Positions 25,808 through 35,662 of a stretch of 64,000 bases of DNA are shown here, one piece after another. The notes beneath the pieces were generated by a model, which was not told the DNA's origin, ran no database searches, and saw only the letters and a list, made by a program, of their open reading frames with translations. Position 1 is the first letter of the stretch. Every line of letters begins with the position of its first letter. The position numbers and the translations under genes were made by a program. Origin of the DNA: Terrimonas_A sp051954695 (lineage in GTDB: Bacteria > Bacteroidota > Bacteroidia > Chitinophagales > Chitinophagaceae); the NCBI GenBank assembly GCA_051954695.1, contig JBQCHL010000011.1, positions 124,001 through 188,000 of the forward strand, in the 5' to 3' direction.

Positions 25808-26425
25808 ATGAAACAAATGAACTCTCCTTTTAATCTCGACCAGCAAAACAGCGGGATCGACAGCAAAATTGTGGTAGCCCTGGAACGTCTTTCTGGGGCT
25901 TTTCGTGTATTACTTTGGAATGAGAGCAAGCAAAATGCTTTAAGCCCGATACAAATCCAGACCCTGATCTTCCTGCTTTTTCATCCGGGAGAAAAATGCA
26001 AAGTAAGCTACCTGGCGCAGGAATTTAACATGACCAAGCCTACTATCAGCGATAGTATCAAATCTCTTTTAGAGAAAGACCTGATAAAAAAATATGAGGA
26101 TCCCCAGGATATCAGGAGTTATACGATCGGCCTGACCGCTGCAGGTAAACAGGCCGCAATGAAATCGGCTGATTTCGCTTCAGCCATAGAAGAGCCTTTG
26201 AACCTCATTTCAGAGGAACAAAAAGAAGCGATGTTGTCAGGCCTGCTCAAAATCATTCTCGAACTTAACAGGGCTGGAATCATAACAATCCAAAGGATGT
26301 GTTTTACCTGCTCAAATTACAGCGTTGCCAACGGAAATCACTACTGTAAATTGTTGCAGGCCCGGTTAGCCAATAATGAATTGAGGGTAGATTGTAAAGA
26401 ACATGAACCAAAAGTTGAATCATAA
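25808..26425 (+). CDS. MarR-like winged-helix regulator with C-terminal cysteine motif
   Basis: 205 residues. The wHTH region IQTLIFLLFHPGEKCKVSYLAQEFNMTKPTISDSIKSL and wing KYEDPQDIRSYTIGLT place it in the MarR-like group. After a dimerisation helix there is a C-terminal extension with four cysteines (MCFTC, YCKLL, VDCKEH; roughly C-x2-C-x12-C-x16-C), able to hold zinc or a cluster. I infer redox or metal sensing and autoregulation through the palindrome at 25221. Its stop overlaps the next ATG by one base. Confidence 0.78.
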   Translation: MKQMNSPFNLDQQNSGIDSKIVVALERLSGAFRVLLWNESKQNALSPIQIQTLIFLLFHPGEKCKVSYLAQEFNMTKPTISDSIKSLLEKDLIKKYEDPQDIRSYTIGLTAAGKQAAMKSADFASAIEEPLNLISEEQKEAMLSGLLKIILELNRAGIITIQRMCFTCSNYSVANGNHYCKLLQARLANNELRVDCKEHEPKVES

Positions 26426-27150
26426 TGAACGTATTTGACCTTATCATCAATGATAAAGAAAAAGTATCCCTGGCCGATATTTTCCTGGAGGAAGCTAACA
26501 GGCAGAAATTCGTGCAGCTCATTAAGGAACATAATTATATTGACGAGCTATATAAATACGGATTGCCTGTAAATAATAAAATACTGCTGCAGGGAAGCTC
26601 CGGTTGCGGCAAAACGATGACAGCCAAAGCCATTGCAAATGCATTAGGCAAAAACATCCTCATACTCAATTTGAGCAATATTGTTTGTTCAAGGATTGGT
26701 GAAACATCACAGAATATAAAACAGGTATTTGAAAAAGCAGGCAGGGAAAAATCCGTTTTGTTTTTAGATGAGTTTGATCAGATAGGAAAGGCAAGGGGAG
26801 AAGATGATAAGGATGTAGGCGAAATGAGAAGGTTGGTGAATACACTGATACAACTGATCGACTACTATCCTGAAAAATCATTGTTGATTTGCGCAACCAA
26901 CCATCCCGAAATTATCGATATGGCCTTGATAAGGCGTTTCCAGTTACGTATAAATTTTGAAATGCCGGCACCGGAAGTTTTAGACGAATATTATAATAAG
27001 CTGTTGTCGGGGTTTCCGAAAGAGATGCAACAGGTAGAACGTAAATACGGAATTTCCTTTGCTGAAGCCAAAGATCATGCGCTTACCCTTGTAAAAGCGA
27101 TATTGATCAGTGAACTGGAAGCAAAACAAAAAGGGGTGGAAATATCCTGA
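26425..27150 (+). CDS. AAA family ATPase
   Basis: 241 residues: a single AAA module with Walker A LLQGSSGCGKTMTAKA, Walker B VLFLDEFDQIG, sensor ICATNHPE and arginine finger region ALIRRFQLRI. It resembles FtsH/SpoVK-like AAA domains without protease or membrane parts. Translation is coupled to the MarR-like gene. Targets unknown. A terminator follows at 27184. Confidence 0.82.
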   Translation: MNVFDLIINDKEKVSLADIFLEEANRQKFVQLIKEHNYIDELYKYGLPVNNKILLQGSSGCGKTMTAKAIANALGKNILILNLSNIVCSRIGETSQNIKQVFEKAGREKSVLFLDEFDQIGKARGEDDKDVGEMRRLVNTLIQLIDYYPEKSLLICATNHPEIIDMALIRRFQLRINFEMPAPEVLDEYYNKLLSGFPKEMQQVERKYGISFAEAKDHALTLVKAILISELEAKQKGVEIS

Positions 27151-27183
27151 GAATAAGACTTAGAGTGCCGGATGTCTTATCGT

Positions 27184-27217
27184 ATTGAACCGACAGTTCA
27201 ATCTTCTCTATTTTTTT
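27184..27217 (+). terminator. Intrinsic terminator between convergent genes
   Basis: ATTGAAC-CGACA-GTTCAAT (seven-base stem, five-base loop) precedes CTTCTCTATTTTTTTA on the plus strand, so it should end the AAA ATPase transcript. It overlaps the last codons of the convergent phosphoesterase gene. Confidence 0.65.
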
Positions 27218-29820
27218 ATTTCCAGGTGTTCGGGGTAATAACTATCATATCCCCTTACGGAATACCACAAGATGCGACTCAATATTCTACCTTCGTCCAG
27301 ATCGTAATCTTCCAAAGGTATTTCCATCGATTTTTTTGCCCAGTAGCTCTGCTTGCCTGTTAAAGTTGAGATCTTGGGATTCATTTCATTCAGCGGAATA
27401 TTATTGGGTTTGGCAGTATAAGGCGTGTAATCAGGTTTGGAAGTGAAACAATCGTACATAGGATTAGCCAACAGGTCAAATTGGGTCATTGGCGTAAGTC
27501 CAAAGATCAATTCAATTGTCCGTAAGATACTGTTCTGGTTATACATTGTGCTTACCACCGTATTCCGTTTTGTATATGGACTGATACATAAAGCAACAGT
27601 GCGCCTTCCATCCACATGGTCCAATCCATCCTGTGCATCATCTTCTATTACAAAAATGACTGTTTCCTTCCAAAATTTGCTTTTGCTAACAGCTTCCACA
27701 ACGCGTCCCAAAGCCAGGTCATTGTCAGCCATCATCGCCCTTGGCGTAGGATAATCTTCATGAGTTCCCGCAGTATGATCGTTCGGCAGCAGCATCATCA
27801 TGAAGTTAGGCATGCTGTCATTTTTTTCAAACTGCTTTAGCTCATTGATGAACACATCTGCTCGGTAAACATCCGGAACTGTTTCAGGAAAGCCGATAAA
27901 ATCACGACATATATAAGGTTCTAGTGAAGCCATTTCTGTTATGGCCCTGATCTTTGCCATAGGCTTTCCATTAATGAAATTATTATAGTGGTCTGTCCAT
28001 TTTAATTCTGCCGGTTCAATCTCCGCATCCACGAACTCGCCATAATCCCTGAACGTATATCCGCCATCCAGTACCTTATTCCAGATGAACCCGGAAGAGG
28101 CATAAGCCAACGGGTCTTCACCGGCACAACAGGGATAGCTTCTTACAAATCCACCATAGCTTTTTTCGATATAATCTGTTGCAATTCCTTCATTCGTCCA
28201 CTGGTGGCCATCAGCACTGTTAACACCGTTGCAATAGGTATTGTCCAGCAGTACAAACTCATCGGCCAGGGCATGTGCATTAGGAGTTATATCTCTGCCG
28301 AATAAACATAAAGATGAATCACCGTTTCCCTGTTTAATATCTCCAAATATCTGGTCATAGGTCCTGTTTTCCCTTATGATGTAAAGCACATGTTTAAAAA
28401 CGGAAGGCTCACCCAGGTTTGCCGGTATGGGTACTGGTTTTACCTTTTGTTTTTTGGTCAACATAAGCATTTCCAGTTGTTTGATCTGCATCGTACGCAT
28501 GGCCTTGCTGTTGTATTCCTCAAGTTTTCTTTTATCCGGTACATCAATGAATGATATTGATCCCATGTGGTCATGGGAATTGAGCCCGTTTTTACCAGGT
28601 CTTTGATTTCTACCGCCAATGCCTTTAATATTGGCCACCACTATTTCTGTACCTGCTTTGTTGATCGTAATTGCGCCTGGGTACCAGCCGGCGGGGATAA
28701 AACCTGATAGTTGATTTTCCTTTACATTAAACACACCGATGGCATTATTGCCGCCATTGCAGATAAATAAAGTAGAATCTCCTGAAATGGCAATTGCATT
28801 AGGGCTGCTTCCCAATGGTAATGTTTCAAGAGGTTTGGCACTGATCAATTTAATGAACTGGTCAGAATCCGTATTGATAACAGAGATATTATCGCTGTTT
28901 GAATTGGCTACATAAAGCTTTTTCTTATCGTTGGAAAGCACCATGGAGCCGGGATGTAATCCAACAGGGATCTCTCCAATTGTTTTAAAACTGGCGAGGT
29001 CGATAACAGAAACAGTCCCGGATGATGCTACTCCATTAGCAGGGTTGATTACGATAGGGCTGCCTGATGAGCGAGCTGTTATGTCATTGGCCAATGGCTT
29101 ACGGCCGCCGAAATTGGAAACATAGAGCTTATTATCTTTCTTAATAATTGTGTAAGGTGCAATACCGACAGGGATTTCTTTTTCAATCTTTTTAGAGCGG
29201 AGGTTTACTACACAAATAGAATTATTCCTGTTCAGCGTTACATAAGCATAACCGCTTTCTTCATCGATGCAGAATCCGCCGGGGTAGGGGCCTTCTTTAT
29301 CTATGACGGTAAGACCTCCAGGATCAAGTCCTCCTTTATCTTCTATCAGCAATTCAGGCAGGTTGATCGTATCTGTCCACTCAAATTTTTTATTTGCCAG
29401 TTTTGGGGCTCCGAGTAAATACCCCCTCGTGTCAGTGACCCATAGTTTTTCATTATTGCCAGAGCCTGTCCAACCCAAACCTGTAAAAGAACCACCAGCA
29501 TCGCCTGGCAATCGCAACGTTTGTAAGATCTGTTTCTTTTCTGCATCGAAGAAAACAACGGCATACATGTTTTTAACAGCAATGACGGACTCGTCTTTGT
29601 TATAGCAGATATCTACAGGCCGGCCGGGAAACCGGATCGTTATCCCTTCGGGATCTATCACCTGGGAGGTGGCTACAAAGTATGAACTGTCTGATTGGGG
29701 ACCGACTGCACGGTTACCGTTCTCCGGCTGGCTATTTGTTTTTTTAGGATAAGAAATACCCGAACAACCGGCAATGGCAAATGCCATTATCACCATGAGG
29801 CTTGAAAAGCTAATTTTCAT
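27208..29820 (-). CDS. Beta-propeller (YncE-like)/phosphoesterase lipoprotein
   Basis: About 870 residues from the ATG at 29820. A lipoprotein signal (lipobox IAGC near residue 19) is followed by a seven-bladed YVTN/YncE-type propeller (repeats such as KKLYVANSNSDNISVINTDS). The C-terminal part is an alkaline phosphatase-superfamily phosphoesterase (PF04185-like): IIRENRTYDQIFGD with the likely nucleophile Thr, LLPNDHTAGT, and VIEDDAQDGLDHVDGRR metal ligands. By family it cleaves phosphodiesters or phosphomonoesters outside the cytoplasm. It is transcribed alone. Confidence 0.85.
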   Translation of the reverse strand: MKISFSSLMVIMAFAIAGCSGISYPKKTNSQPENGNRAVGPQSDSSYFVATSQVIDPEGITIRFPGRPVDICYNKDESVIAVKNMYAVVFFDAEKKQILQTLRLPGDAGGSFTGLGWTGSGNNEKLWVTDTRGYLLGAPKLANKKFEWTDTINLPELLIEDKGGLDPGGLTVIDKEGPYPGGFCIDEESGYAYVTLNRNNSICVVNLRSKKIEKEIPVGIAPYTIIKKDNKLYVSNFGGRKPLANDITARSSGSPIVINPANGVASSGTVSVIDLASFKTIGEIPVGLHPGSMVLSNDKKKLYVANSNSDNISVINTDSDQFIKLISAKPLETLPLGSSPNAIAISGDSTLFICNGGNNAIGVFNVKENQLSGFIPAGWYPGAITINKAGTEIVVANIKGIGGRNQRPGKNGLNSHDHMGSISFIDVPDKRKLEEYNSKAMRTMQIKQLEMLMLTKKQKVKPVPIPANLGEPSVFKHVLYIIRENRTYDQIFGDIKQGNGDSSLCLFGRDITPNAHALADEFVLLDNTYCNGVNSADGHQWTNEGIATDYIEKSYGGFVRSYPCCAGEDPLAYASSGFIWNKVLDGGYTFRDYGEFVDAEIEPAELKWTDHYNNFINGKPMAKIRAITEMASLEPYICRDFIGFPETVPDVYRADVFINELKQFEKNDSMPNFMMMLLPNDHTAGTHEDYPTPRAMMADNDLALGRVVEAVSKSKFWKETVIFVIEDDAQDGLDHVDGRRTVALCISPYTKRNTVVSTMYNQNSILRTIELIFGLTPMTQFDLLANPMYDCFTSKPDYTPYTAKPNNIPLNEMNPKISTLTGKQSYWAKKSMEIPLEDYDLDEGRILSRILWYSVRGYDSYYPEHLEIKK

Positions 29821-30202
29821 AAGTATCTGCAGCAATTTAATCGGTTGACTAAATAGATTTTATGAACTAAATGTAGACCGGCCTCAAAACCAGGATCTCT
29901 GTTTATTTATCTATTTCCTGTACTCTTTTAACAGTGGTATTCCAGGCCGAATTTTTGTACTGAAAAAATCTGAGTCTATTGTTACTGGATCATTAATTGT
30001 TTATTACCGTTTATTTATGCTGAGGTCGTAAATAGCCTTTAAAGTGTCGTATTCAGCCTCCGTCTATATTCAGCCTTCTTATCATCTTTGTTATATCGAA
30101 GATGACCAATAAACGATCTGTCAAAAGGTAAGTGGAGCAGCAACCACTTCAAAAAACGGGCGGGACCGAAAAGCCAGATGAGTAGGAGCAAAAATATATA
30201 CT
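29821..30202. other. Gene-free divergent intergenic region
   Basis: 382 bp between the phosphoesterase and SRPBCC genes, AT-rich. I see no convincing ORF, strong hairpin or complete TAnnTTTG/TTTG promoter pair. Promoters for both flanking genes should lie here. Confidence 0.6.
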
Positions 30203-30652
30203 ATGTCTAATAATGTTGTTTCACTGCACAGGGTGCTTAAAACGTCTCCTGAAAAAGTATACCGTGCTTTTACCGATGCCACTGCAATTGCATCATGGTT
30301 ACCGCCATATGGATTTCTCTGCACTGTTCATGAAATGAAAGTAGAAGTAGGCGGTTCCCATAAGATGTCATTCCAGAATTTTTCAACAGGTAATGGCCAT
30401 TCATTCGGCGGAAAATACCTGGAGCTCAAACCTAACGAGTTTTTGAAATACTCAGATAAATTTGATGACCCCAACCTGCCCGGAGAAATGACCACTTCTG
30501 TCTGGCTCCGGAAAACTATTGCCGGTACAGAAATAAAAATTACACAGGAAGGTATTCCTTCTGTTATACCAGTAGAAATGTGCTACCTGGGCTGGCAAGA
30601 GTCACTGGAAAAGCTGGCTAAGTTAGTAGAGCCTGAAATACCGGATGCATGA
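30203..30652 (+). CDS. SRPBCC (AHSA1-type) domain protein
   Basis: 149 residues with the START/Bet v1-like fold of the AHSA1 group: RVLKTSPEKVYRAFTDATAIASWLPP, GGSHKMSF, LKPNEFLKYSDKF and GWQESLEKLAKLVE. Bacterial members bind small hydrophobic molecules or are of unknown role, and they are not shown to activate Hsp90. Single gene, ended by the strong stem-loop at 30659. Confidence 0.88.
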   Translation: MSNNVVSLHRVLKTSPEKVYRAFTDATAIASWLPPYGFLCTVHEMKVEVGGSHKMSFQNFSTGNGHSFGGKYLELKPNEFLKYSDKFDDPNLPGEMTTSVWLRKTIAGTEIKITQEGIPSVIPVEMCYLGWQESLEKLAKLVEPEIPDA

Positions 30653-30658
30653 TCCGGG

Positions 30659-30700
30659 AAATAAGAAATAAGCAAACTCTCATTTGCTTATTTCTTATTT
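30659..30700. terminator. Bidirectional terminator, 18-bp perfect stem
   Basis: The arms 30659-30676 and 30683-30700 are exact reverse complements with a six-base loop (CTCTCA). A and T runs flank both sides. It lies between convergent genes and includes the last codons and stop of the minus-strand gene. Confidence 0.85.
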
Positions 30701-31947
30701 AAGTTTTTAAAATAAGGATGCTGGCTGATAAAGATCATGCTGTTCTCCTGCTCAGCTGATTTTGATAGATATCCTGTGATCGAGGTTTTAAAAACTGCAC
30801 CATCGCTGTAGGTTAAAAGCAATGTGAAATCTTTGATGGTATAAGTCCCATTGCCCTGGTCCCTGTAAGTAAGATGGCCATTTTCTTCTTTTGAGATATA
30901 TAATCCGCCTTTGTTTTCAAAGCTGCCGTCTTTGTGAAAAACAATCATTCCCTCCTCAAAATTGGGGTTCTTGTACCAATAGGGACCTCCCCATGCACCG
31001 CCTGTGCTCCATTCACCTTCCAATTTTAGACCATCAACAGGTTTACATTTGTAATACCACATTGATTTCATGGAGGTGTTGGCGCTCATTACATCGGAGG
31101 ATACTTTACCCACTTTTTCCACTGTTTTATAATAGTCATTGAGCAGTTGTATTTCCTTACCCATATCTTTTATATAGCCCCAGCTATGGGTTTCATTGCT
31201 GTTGGCCTTGGTGGTGCCCCACATACCCTGTGATGGCATATAGCCTATATAATCGCCATTGGAACAAATAACGATCCACTTGAACTTTGTTTTTACCACA
31301 CCGGTAGGATCATTTACGTTCGGCATATTTATAGTCGCCCGCATCCAGACATTAAAGGATAGGCCTTTGGTTTTTACGGCCGGAGTTTTTTCTGTTTTAG
31401 TATTTCCTGCTTTTGTTTGTGTGGGCTCATCTATGCCCGTTGAGGCATTACCGGGAACATTTATTTCCCTGGTCACATCTATCGAAGCGATAAAACTTTC
31501 TATATCGGCTTTATATTTATCTGAATTGGCAAGTATACAGATACTTTGCATATTGCTTTCACCGCTAAAAGTGATGAGCATAGCCAGTGTGGCCACTCCA
31601 TTATCAGCGTATTTTGTAGTACCCAATAAAAACTGCCATCCTTTTAAATTAGCTGCAGGTTGCATAGAGGCTGTACCGGTAACTTTGAAGGGTTTCTGCA
31701 CCTGGTTGCTCCAGGCGAAATCGAAATCAGGCTGTACACCACCTTGCCCGGGGATCATTTTATAAATAAAAATATTGCAATAGGCGCCGGTGCTCTTGTC
31801 TTCCGAAAAATAAGTAAGCACATTGTCGTTCTTTACTAATTGGTAGCCTGCCGGAACGGTATAATTGACAATGCCGAAGTTATCTTTTTGTGCAGATGAG
31901 GCCATAGCTAAAAGCAATGAAAGAAAAGAAAGAAACTGTTTATTCAT
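30688..31947 (-). CDS. Secreted protein of unknown function (paralogue of 42918-44300)
   Basis: 419 residues with an N-terminal signal (FLSFLSLLLAMASSAQ). The first about 150 residues (NYTVPAGYQLVKNDNVLTYFSEDKSTGAYCNIFIYK) clearly resemble the start of the 460-residue protein at 42918. A Ser/Thr/Lys linker (near 165-195) leads to a C-terminal domain with GKWS-like lipocalin strands (LEGEWSTGGAWGG, GGLYISKEENGHLTYRDQGNGTYTI). Probably periplasmic or outer-membrane associated. The M48 peptidase gene ends upstream, 11 bp away on the same strand. Confidence 0.7.
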   Translation of the reverse strand: MNKQFLSFLSLLLAMASSAQKDNFGIVNYTVPAGYQLVKNDNVLTYFSEDKSTGAYCNIFIYKMIPGQGGVQPDFDFAWSNQVQKPFKVTGTASMQPAANLKGWQFLLGTTKYADNGVATLAMLITFSGESNMQSICILANSDKYKADIESFIASIDVTREINVPGNASTGIDEPTQTKAGNTKTEKTPAVKTKGLSFNVWMRATINMPNVNDPTGVVKTKFKWIVICSNGDYIGYMPSQGMWGTTKANSNETHSWGYIKDMGKEIQLLNDYYKTVEKVGKVSSDVMSANTSMKSMWYYKCKPVDGLKLEGEWSTGGAWGGPYWYKNPNFEEGMIVFHKDGSFENKGGLYISKEENGHLTYRDQGNGTYTIKDFTLLLTYSDGAVFKTSITGYLSKSAEQENSMIFISQHPYFKNLNKK

Positions 31948-31958
31948 TGGTCACAGTT

Positions 31959-32765
31959 TTATTGGGTATTATAATACTGGCTTTTAATTTCCGGAATCAA
32001 TGCAGATAGTTTTTTGATCCTTGTTTCATCCGAGGGGTGCGTGGACAGGAACTGAGGCACTTTGTTTTTGTTGGCAGCAGCCATACGTTGCCAGAAAGGA
32101 ATTGCCTCATCAGGATCGTAACCCGCCATAGCGGCAAATATTAATCCCAGCTTATCTGCTTCACTTTCCTGCATGCGGCTGTTGGGCAAGGCCAGTGCAA
32201 GGTTGCTCCCGATCATGTACAAACCAAGAAACAGTGCCTGGGTTTCCGCCTTCTTTTCTTTTAAAGCTTCCTGCAGCACCATGCCGCCCAGGCTCACCAA
32301 TAAGCCCTGGCTCATGCGTTCATTGCCATGCCGGGCAATGGCATGGGCAATCTCATGTCCCATTACCACAGCCAGCGCGTTCTCATTCTGTGTAAAAGGC
32401 AGAAGTCCGGTATAAACGACCACCTTGCCGCCAGGCATGCACCAGGCATTTACGGTAGCATCATCAATGGTATTATAATCCCACTTGAAATTTTTAAGGT
32501 CTTTACTCATGTTGTGCTGGTGCATATAGGTTTCAACAGCATGTTGGATTTTGGTACCGACCCTTGTTACCATTTGGGCCCGTTCATCATATTTGGTGAG
32601 GGTGGCACTGTACTTTACTACTGAATCGTATTCAGTCAGCGCCATGGCTGTTATCATTGCTTCAGGCACCAGGTTTATCTGCTTGCGACCGGTAACAGGG
32701 ACCGTTTTACAACTGGCTATAGCAACCGCCAATAGTATGCAGGTAGAAATGGTTTGCTTTTGCAT
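31959..32765 (-). CDS. M48 family metallopeptidase, lipoprotein
   Basis: About 268 residues from the ATG at 32765. Lipoprotein signal with lipobox-like IASC, then the Ste24/BepA-like peptidase core: zinc motif VVMGHEIAHAIARHG (HExxH) and third ligand in NSRMQESEADKLGL. GRKQINLVPE near the start is typical of periplasmic YcaL/LoiP-type M48B enzymes that help quality control of outer-membrane proteins. Upstream neighbour of the secreted 419-residue protein. Confidence 0.9.
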   Translation of the reverse strand: MQKQTISTCILLAVAIASCKTVPVTGRKQINLVPEAMITAMALTEYDSVVKYSATLTKYDERAQMVTRVGTKIQHAVETYMHQHNMSKDLKNFKWDYNTIDDATVNAWCMPGGKVVVYTGLLPFTQNENALAVVMGHEIAHAIARHGNERMSQGLLVSLGGMVLQEALKEKKAETQALFLGLYMIGSNLALALPNSRMQESEADKLGLIFAAMAGYDPDEAIPFWQRMAAANKNKVPQFLSTHPSDETRIKKLSALIPEIKSQYYNTQ

Positions 32766-32780
32766 ATTTCTTTTGGCCAA

Positions 32781-33165
32781 TGGTTAAAATTTATGGGGTA
32801 AAAATAACCGGGCCGAAAAGCAGGAGCAATCCTTTAAAAGGGGGATTTTTTAGAAGAGCGGATGTCGGGGGGCTGGGGCTGTTTCATCTTGCAATGCCTT
32901 TATGACTTAAGGGGAGCGTTACGTAAATATACGTAGTTGTAATCAGCCATAATTCTGAAACAAATATATAGCCTTACCATTTCTAAGGGGTCATCTTCAA
33001 AATATGTAATGTTACTGTCAGGAGGATACGAAATATGAAAAATGCAAGCTACAGTTTGATCCAGTAGCGAAAATGTAACTACGGAAGGCAATGGGTGAAA
33101 ATGTCCATCAAAATTGTGCGGTCTTTTGTTGAAAATAAGGATCACTTGTTGTTAACAATTTCTCA
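32781..33165. other. Gene-free region
   Basis: 385 bp between two minus-strand genes. An 81-codon open frame (32900-33145, minus) lacks any family likeness or ribosome-binding context, so I leave it out. No repeat or promoter match is clear. Confidence 0.5.
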
Positions 33166-33882
33166 TCAATAGCCTTCGAGCTTCATGCCTGAAAAATTTC
33201 CTGTTAAATGAGCCTGTCCATAATAAAAAGCGAGTGTAAAGAAAGGATGACGTACAGCGCCAAGAAGTGTAATGTCAAAACTGCCATCTGCATAGGTAAA
33301 TGTCCCGCTTTCTATATGTTTTGTGTATATGCTTGTAAAATTGAATTTGATATAGCTGTCAGGGTAAGAATAGAAATTGATATTACTGCTTGCTTTAACC
33401 GTCTGCCATGCTGTTTTGTTCTTATAATCTTCTGATTGATAATACCCCACAGTACAAAATGTTATGGGAACGTTGCCTGCTGCAGTCTTATCTGTCGTGG
33501 AGAGCCAATTCATTTCTCCGGTTTTTAAGTTTCCTTTTTTGAATTTTGGGGTGCTCACTGCAACAGGATAAGTAAAATTCGCCTGCCCCTCAGGCAGCGG
33601 TGGGTTGGCCGGAACATAATAAGACCCATCAATACTAAAATAAGTCACAAGAATAGAGCTGTCACTGCCAGCATCCTTAACTATAAAACTCCCATAACCT
33701 AAGCACGAAGAGTCTGTTGTATTTGTACCAGGCATACCAGTAATCTCAGGATTGAAAACTAACTTCGCCTTTATATCATATATCGGCCGTGTATCAAATG
33801 TTTCTTTTTTACTGCAAGAAGCGATAAGACAAAAGCAAAAAAAGCTTGCTATAGAATAAGTAAGTAGCTTAGGCTTATTCAT
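33166..33882 (-). CDS. Predicted lipoprotein of unknown function
   Basis: 238 residues. A lipoprotein signal with lipobox LIASC and SKKE after the cysteine marks surface or outer-membrane attachment in Bacteroidota. The rest alternates short beta strands (FNPEITGMPG, YGSFIVKDAGSDSSILV, TFTYADGSFDITLLG), likely a beta-sandwich. Not recognised. It lies about 100 bp upstream of the thioredoxin-like gene in gene order, both reading left. Confidence 0.6.
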   Translation of the reverse strand: MNKPKLLTYSIASFFCFCLIASCSKKETFDTRPIYDIKAKLVFNPEITGMPGTNTTDSSCLGYGSFIVKDAGSDSSILVTYFSIDGSYYVPANPPLPEGQANFTYPVAVSTPKFKKGNLKTGEMNWLSTTDKTAAGNVPITFCTVGYYQSEDYKNKTAWQTVKASSNINFYSYPDSYIKFNFTSIYTKHIESGTFTYADGSFDITLLGAVRHPFFTLAFYYGQAHLTGNFSGMKLEGY

Positions 33883-33981
33883 GTTTTAATTATTTATAAA
33901 TGCCTACTCTGTCAAAATTCGGTTTTCGGCTTTCCCGGTTGCAGAAAACTATTCAGGGCAATCTTCAATGCAGTTACGGGT

Positions 33982-34797
33982 CTATTTGACCCATAATGCC
34001 TTATAAAACAATTTTCCTTTCTTGTTTGTCAGGTATTCTATCTTAAGATTAGGGGTGTCTTTATCTGCATCATATACCTCCAGCATTACTGTATTGCTAC
34101 CTGAAAGAGTTGTTGCCTTCATTTTTGTGGATGCATTGCTTTGCTCACAGGGAATATTATTCCTATTATAATACCTATAAATTCCATTTGTCATTTTCTC
34201 CTGCTCTATGTTTGAAAGAATATTTCTAATGTCAGCTACGCTAATGATATATCCGCTGTATGTTCCAATAATGTTTAATTTTTTATCAAGCCAAGCCCAA
34301 AAAGGTGTTGCGCCATTATCGATGTCTGATAACTGATTATTTCGATCAAATAGCAGGATTGCATCTTCATCATAACCAGGTGAGTGAGAAGCTAATCCTA
34401 CTTTTAGATCGGAAAAAGGAATATATAATTCAGGATATTTTAATCTAGCCTCTTCATCATCCCTGTTGATAAGGACGATATTATAACTCAATGCCGTTCC
34501 AATCGTTAAAAGAGAGTCGATTTTTTTAATGCAGGGAGAGCACCATTTGTAAGACCATGTTACAAGCAGGGTTGGTTTGTCCTTATTGTTTCTATGAGTC
34601 AACACATATTCCGGCAAACTAATCGTATTACTGTCTTTTGTAAGAACATCGTATTGCGGTATAGTTATGTAAGAATACATCTTTCCGTTATTGGCAATAT
34701 TTAAGGTGTCTATGTCTTTTTTGCCTTTTGAATTATTCTTTTGAGCAAATAGTATCGAACTGCAAAGCAAGAAAACAGCTAAAAATATTATTTTCAT
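33982..34797 (-). CDS. Exported thioredoxin-like protein
   Basis: About 271 residues from the ATG at 34797. N-terminal signal (MKIIFLAVFLLCSSILFAQ), then a TlpA/thioredoxin-like domain with LLVTWSYKWCSPCIKKIDSL (WCSPC redox centre) and NGATPFWAWLD, where a cis-Pro loop is expected. The C-terminal about 90 residues are an added beta-rich tail. Periplasmic thiol oxidoreductase by family; the partner is unknown. The frame could start nine codons earlier, but the later ATG gives a proper signal peptide. Confidence 0.7.
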   Translation of the reverse strand: MKIIFLAVFLLCSSILFAQKNNSKGKKDIDTLNIANNGKMYSYITIPQYDVLTKDSNTISLPEYVLTHRNNKDKPTLLVTWSYKWCSPCIKKIDSLLTIGTALSYNIVLINRDDEEARLKYPELYIPFSDLKVGLASHSPGYDEDAILLFDRNNQLSDIDNGATPFWAWLDKKLNIIGTYSGYIISVADIRNILSNIEQEKMTNGIYRYYNRNNIPCEQSNASTKMKATTLSGSNTVMLEVYDADKDTPNLKIEYLTNKKGKLFYKALWVK

Positions 34798-34990
34798 AAT
34801 AATAGTTGTGCCTATTCTGTTCAAATATGGTTTTCGGTTTTCCCGCTTGCAGGTAGTTGTATGCTGCGCATTATAAGAACCTCTTGCGGATGTTTTAAAT
34901 CGCTATAAAAGTAGGGATACATCTTATGCAAGAAAATCACAGGTTTCTATGATTCTTAATGCCGGCTACCAGATTTATGGGATAGGACCT

Positions 34991-35614
34991 TCAGCGAAAC
35001 CTCGCAGCAATCTCTGCCCGTGAGTGAATATTGAGCTTATTGTAGATATTCTTAGTGTGGGAAAACAGGGTCTGTATGCTGATAGAACATTCTTCCGCTA
35101 TCTGCTTATATGATTTTCCTGAAATAAGATGATTAAGGATCTCCGTTTCACGCCGGGTAAGGTGAAACTGTTCCAACTCTTTATTCCGGCTGTTCTCAGC
35201 CCTGTTAAAATAATCAAGCATCTTCCTGGCTATCTTGCCATTCATAATGCTTTCGCCATTATACACAGCGGCAATAGCTTCGGTTATTTTTTCGGGAGCG
35301 TCTTTTTTCAGCAGATAACCGTCTGCACCGGCTTTTATTGAGCTGAATATTTTATCCTCGTCCTCAAAGACAGTGAGCATAAAAACGCCGGTTTGCGGCA
35401 GCTTTTCTTTGATCAGTTTCACGCCTTCAATACCGTTTATTCCGGGCAGATCAATATCCAGCATCACCACATCTGGCCTGGCATGGAACAGGGCGCTAAG
35501 TTCCAGCAGATTTTCTGAAGTATACACCAGCAGCATGTCCGGCCTGGTGCCAACCAATGCTTGCATGGCTTTCATGTATGAAAGATTGTCTTCTATTAGC
35601 GCCACCCTGATCAT
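34991..35614 (-). CDS. NarL/LuxR-type response regulator
   Basis: 207 residues: receiver domain with acidic pocket (LIEDN), phospho-acceptor Asp in VVMLDIDLPGING and Lys in LLKKDAPEK, then a LuxR-type helix-turn-helix (LTRRETEILNHLISGKSYKQIAEECS). It lies 48 bp after the propeller histidine kinase gene on the same strand and is its likely partner. Target genes cannot be told. Confidence 0.92.
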   Translation of the reverse strand: MIRVALIEDNLSYMKAMQALVGTRPDMLLVYTSENLLELSALFHARPDVVMLDIDLPGINGIEGVKLIKEKLPQTGVFMLTVFEDEDKIFSSIKAGADGYLLKKDAPEKITEAIAAVYNGESIMNGKIARKMLDYFNRAENSRNKELEQFHLTRRETEILNHLISGKSYKQIAEECSISIQTLFSHTKNIYNKLNIHSRAEIAARFR

Positions 35615-35662
35615 CCATGTAAAAATAACCGATATGCTGTTATAAAAAATACCAGTTTTCTG

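Noticed and set aside
27208..29820. Two separate genes (propeller and phosphoesterase)
   Set aside because: One uninterrupted frame with a single lipoprotein signal; this bifunctional form is known in the family.
32900..33145. 81-codon open frame, minus strand
   Set aside because: No recognisable motif, no good start context; could be chance in an AT-rich gap.
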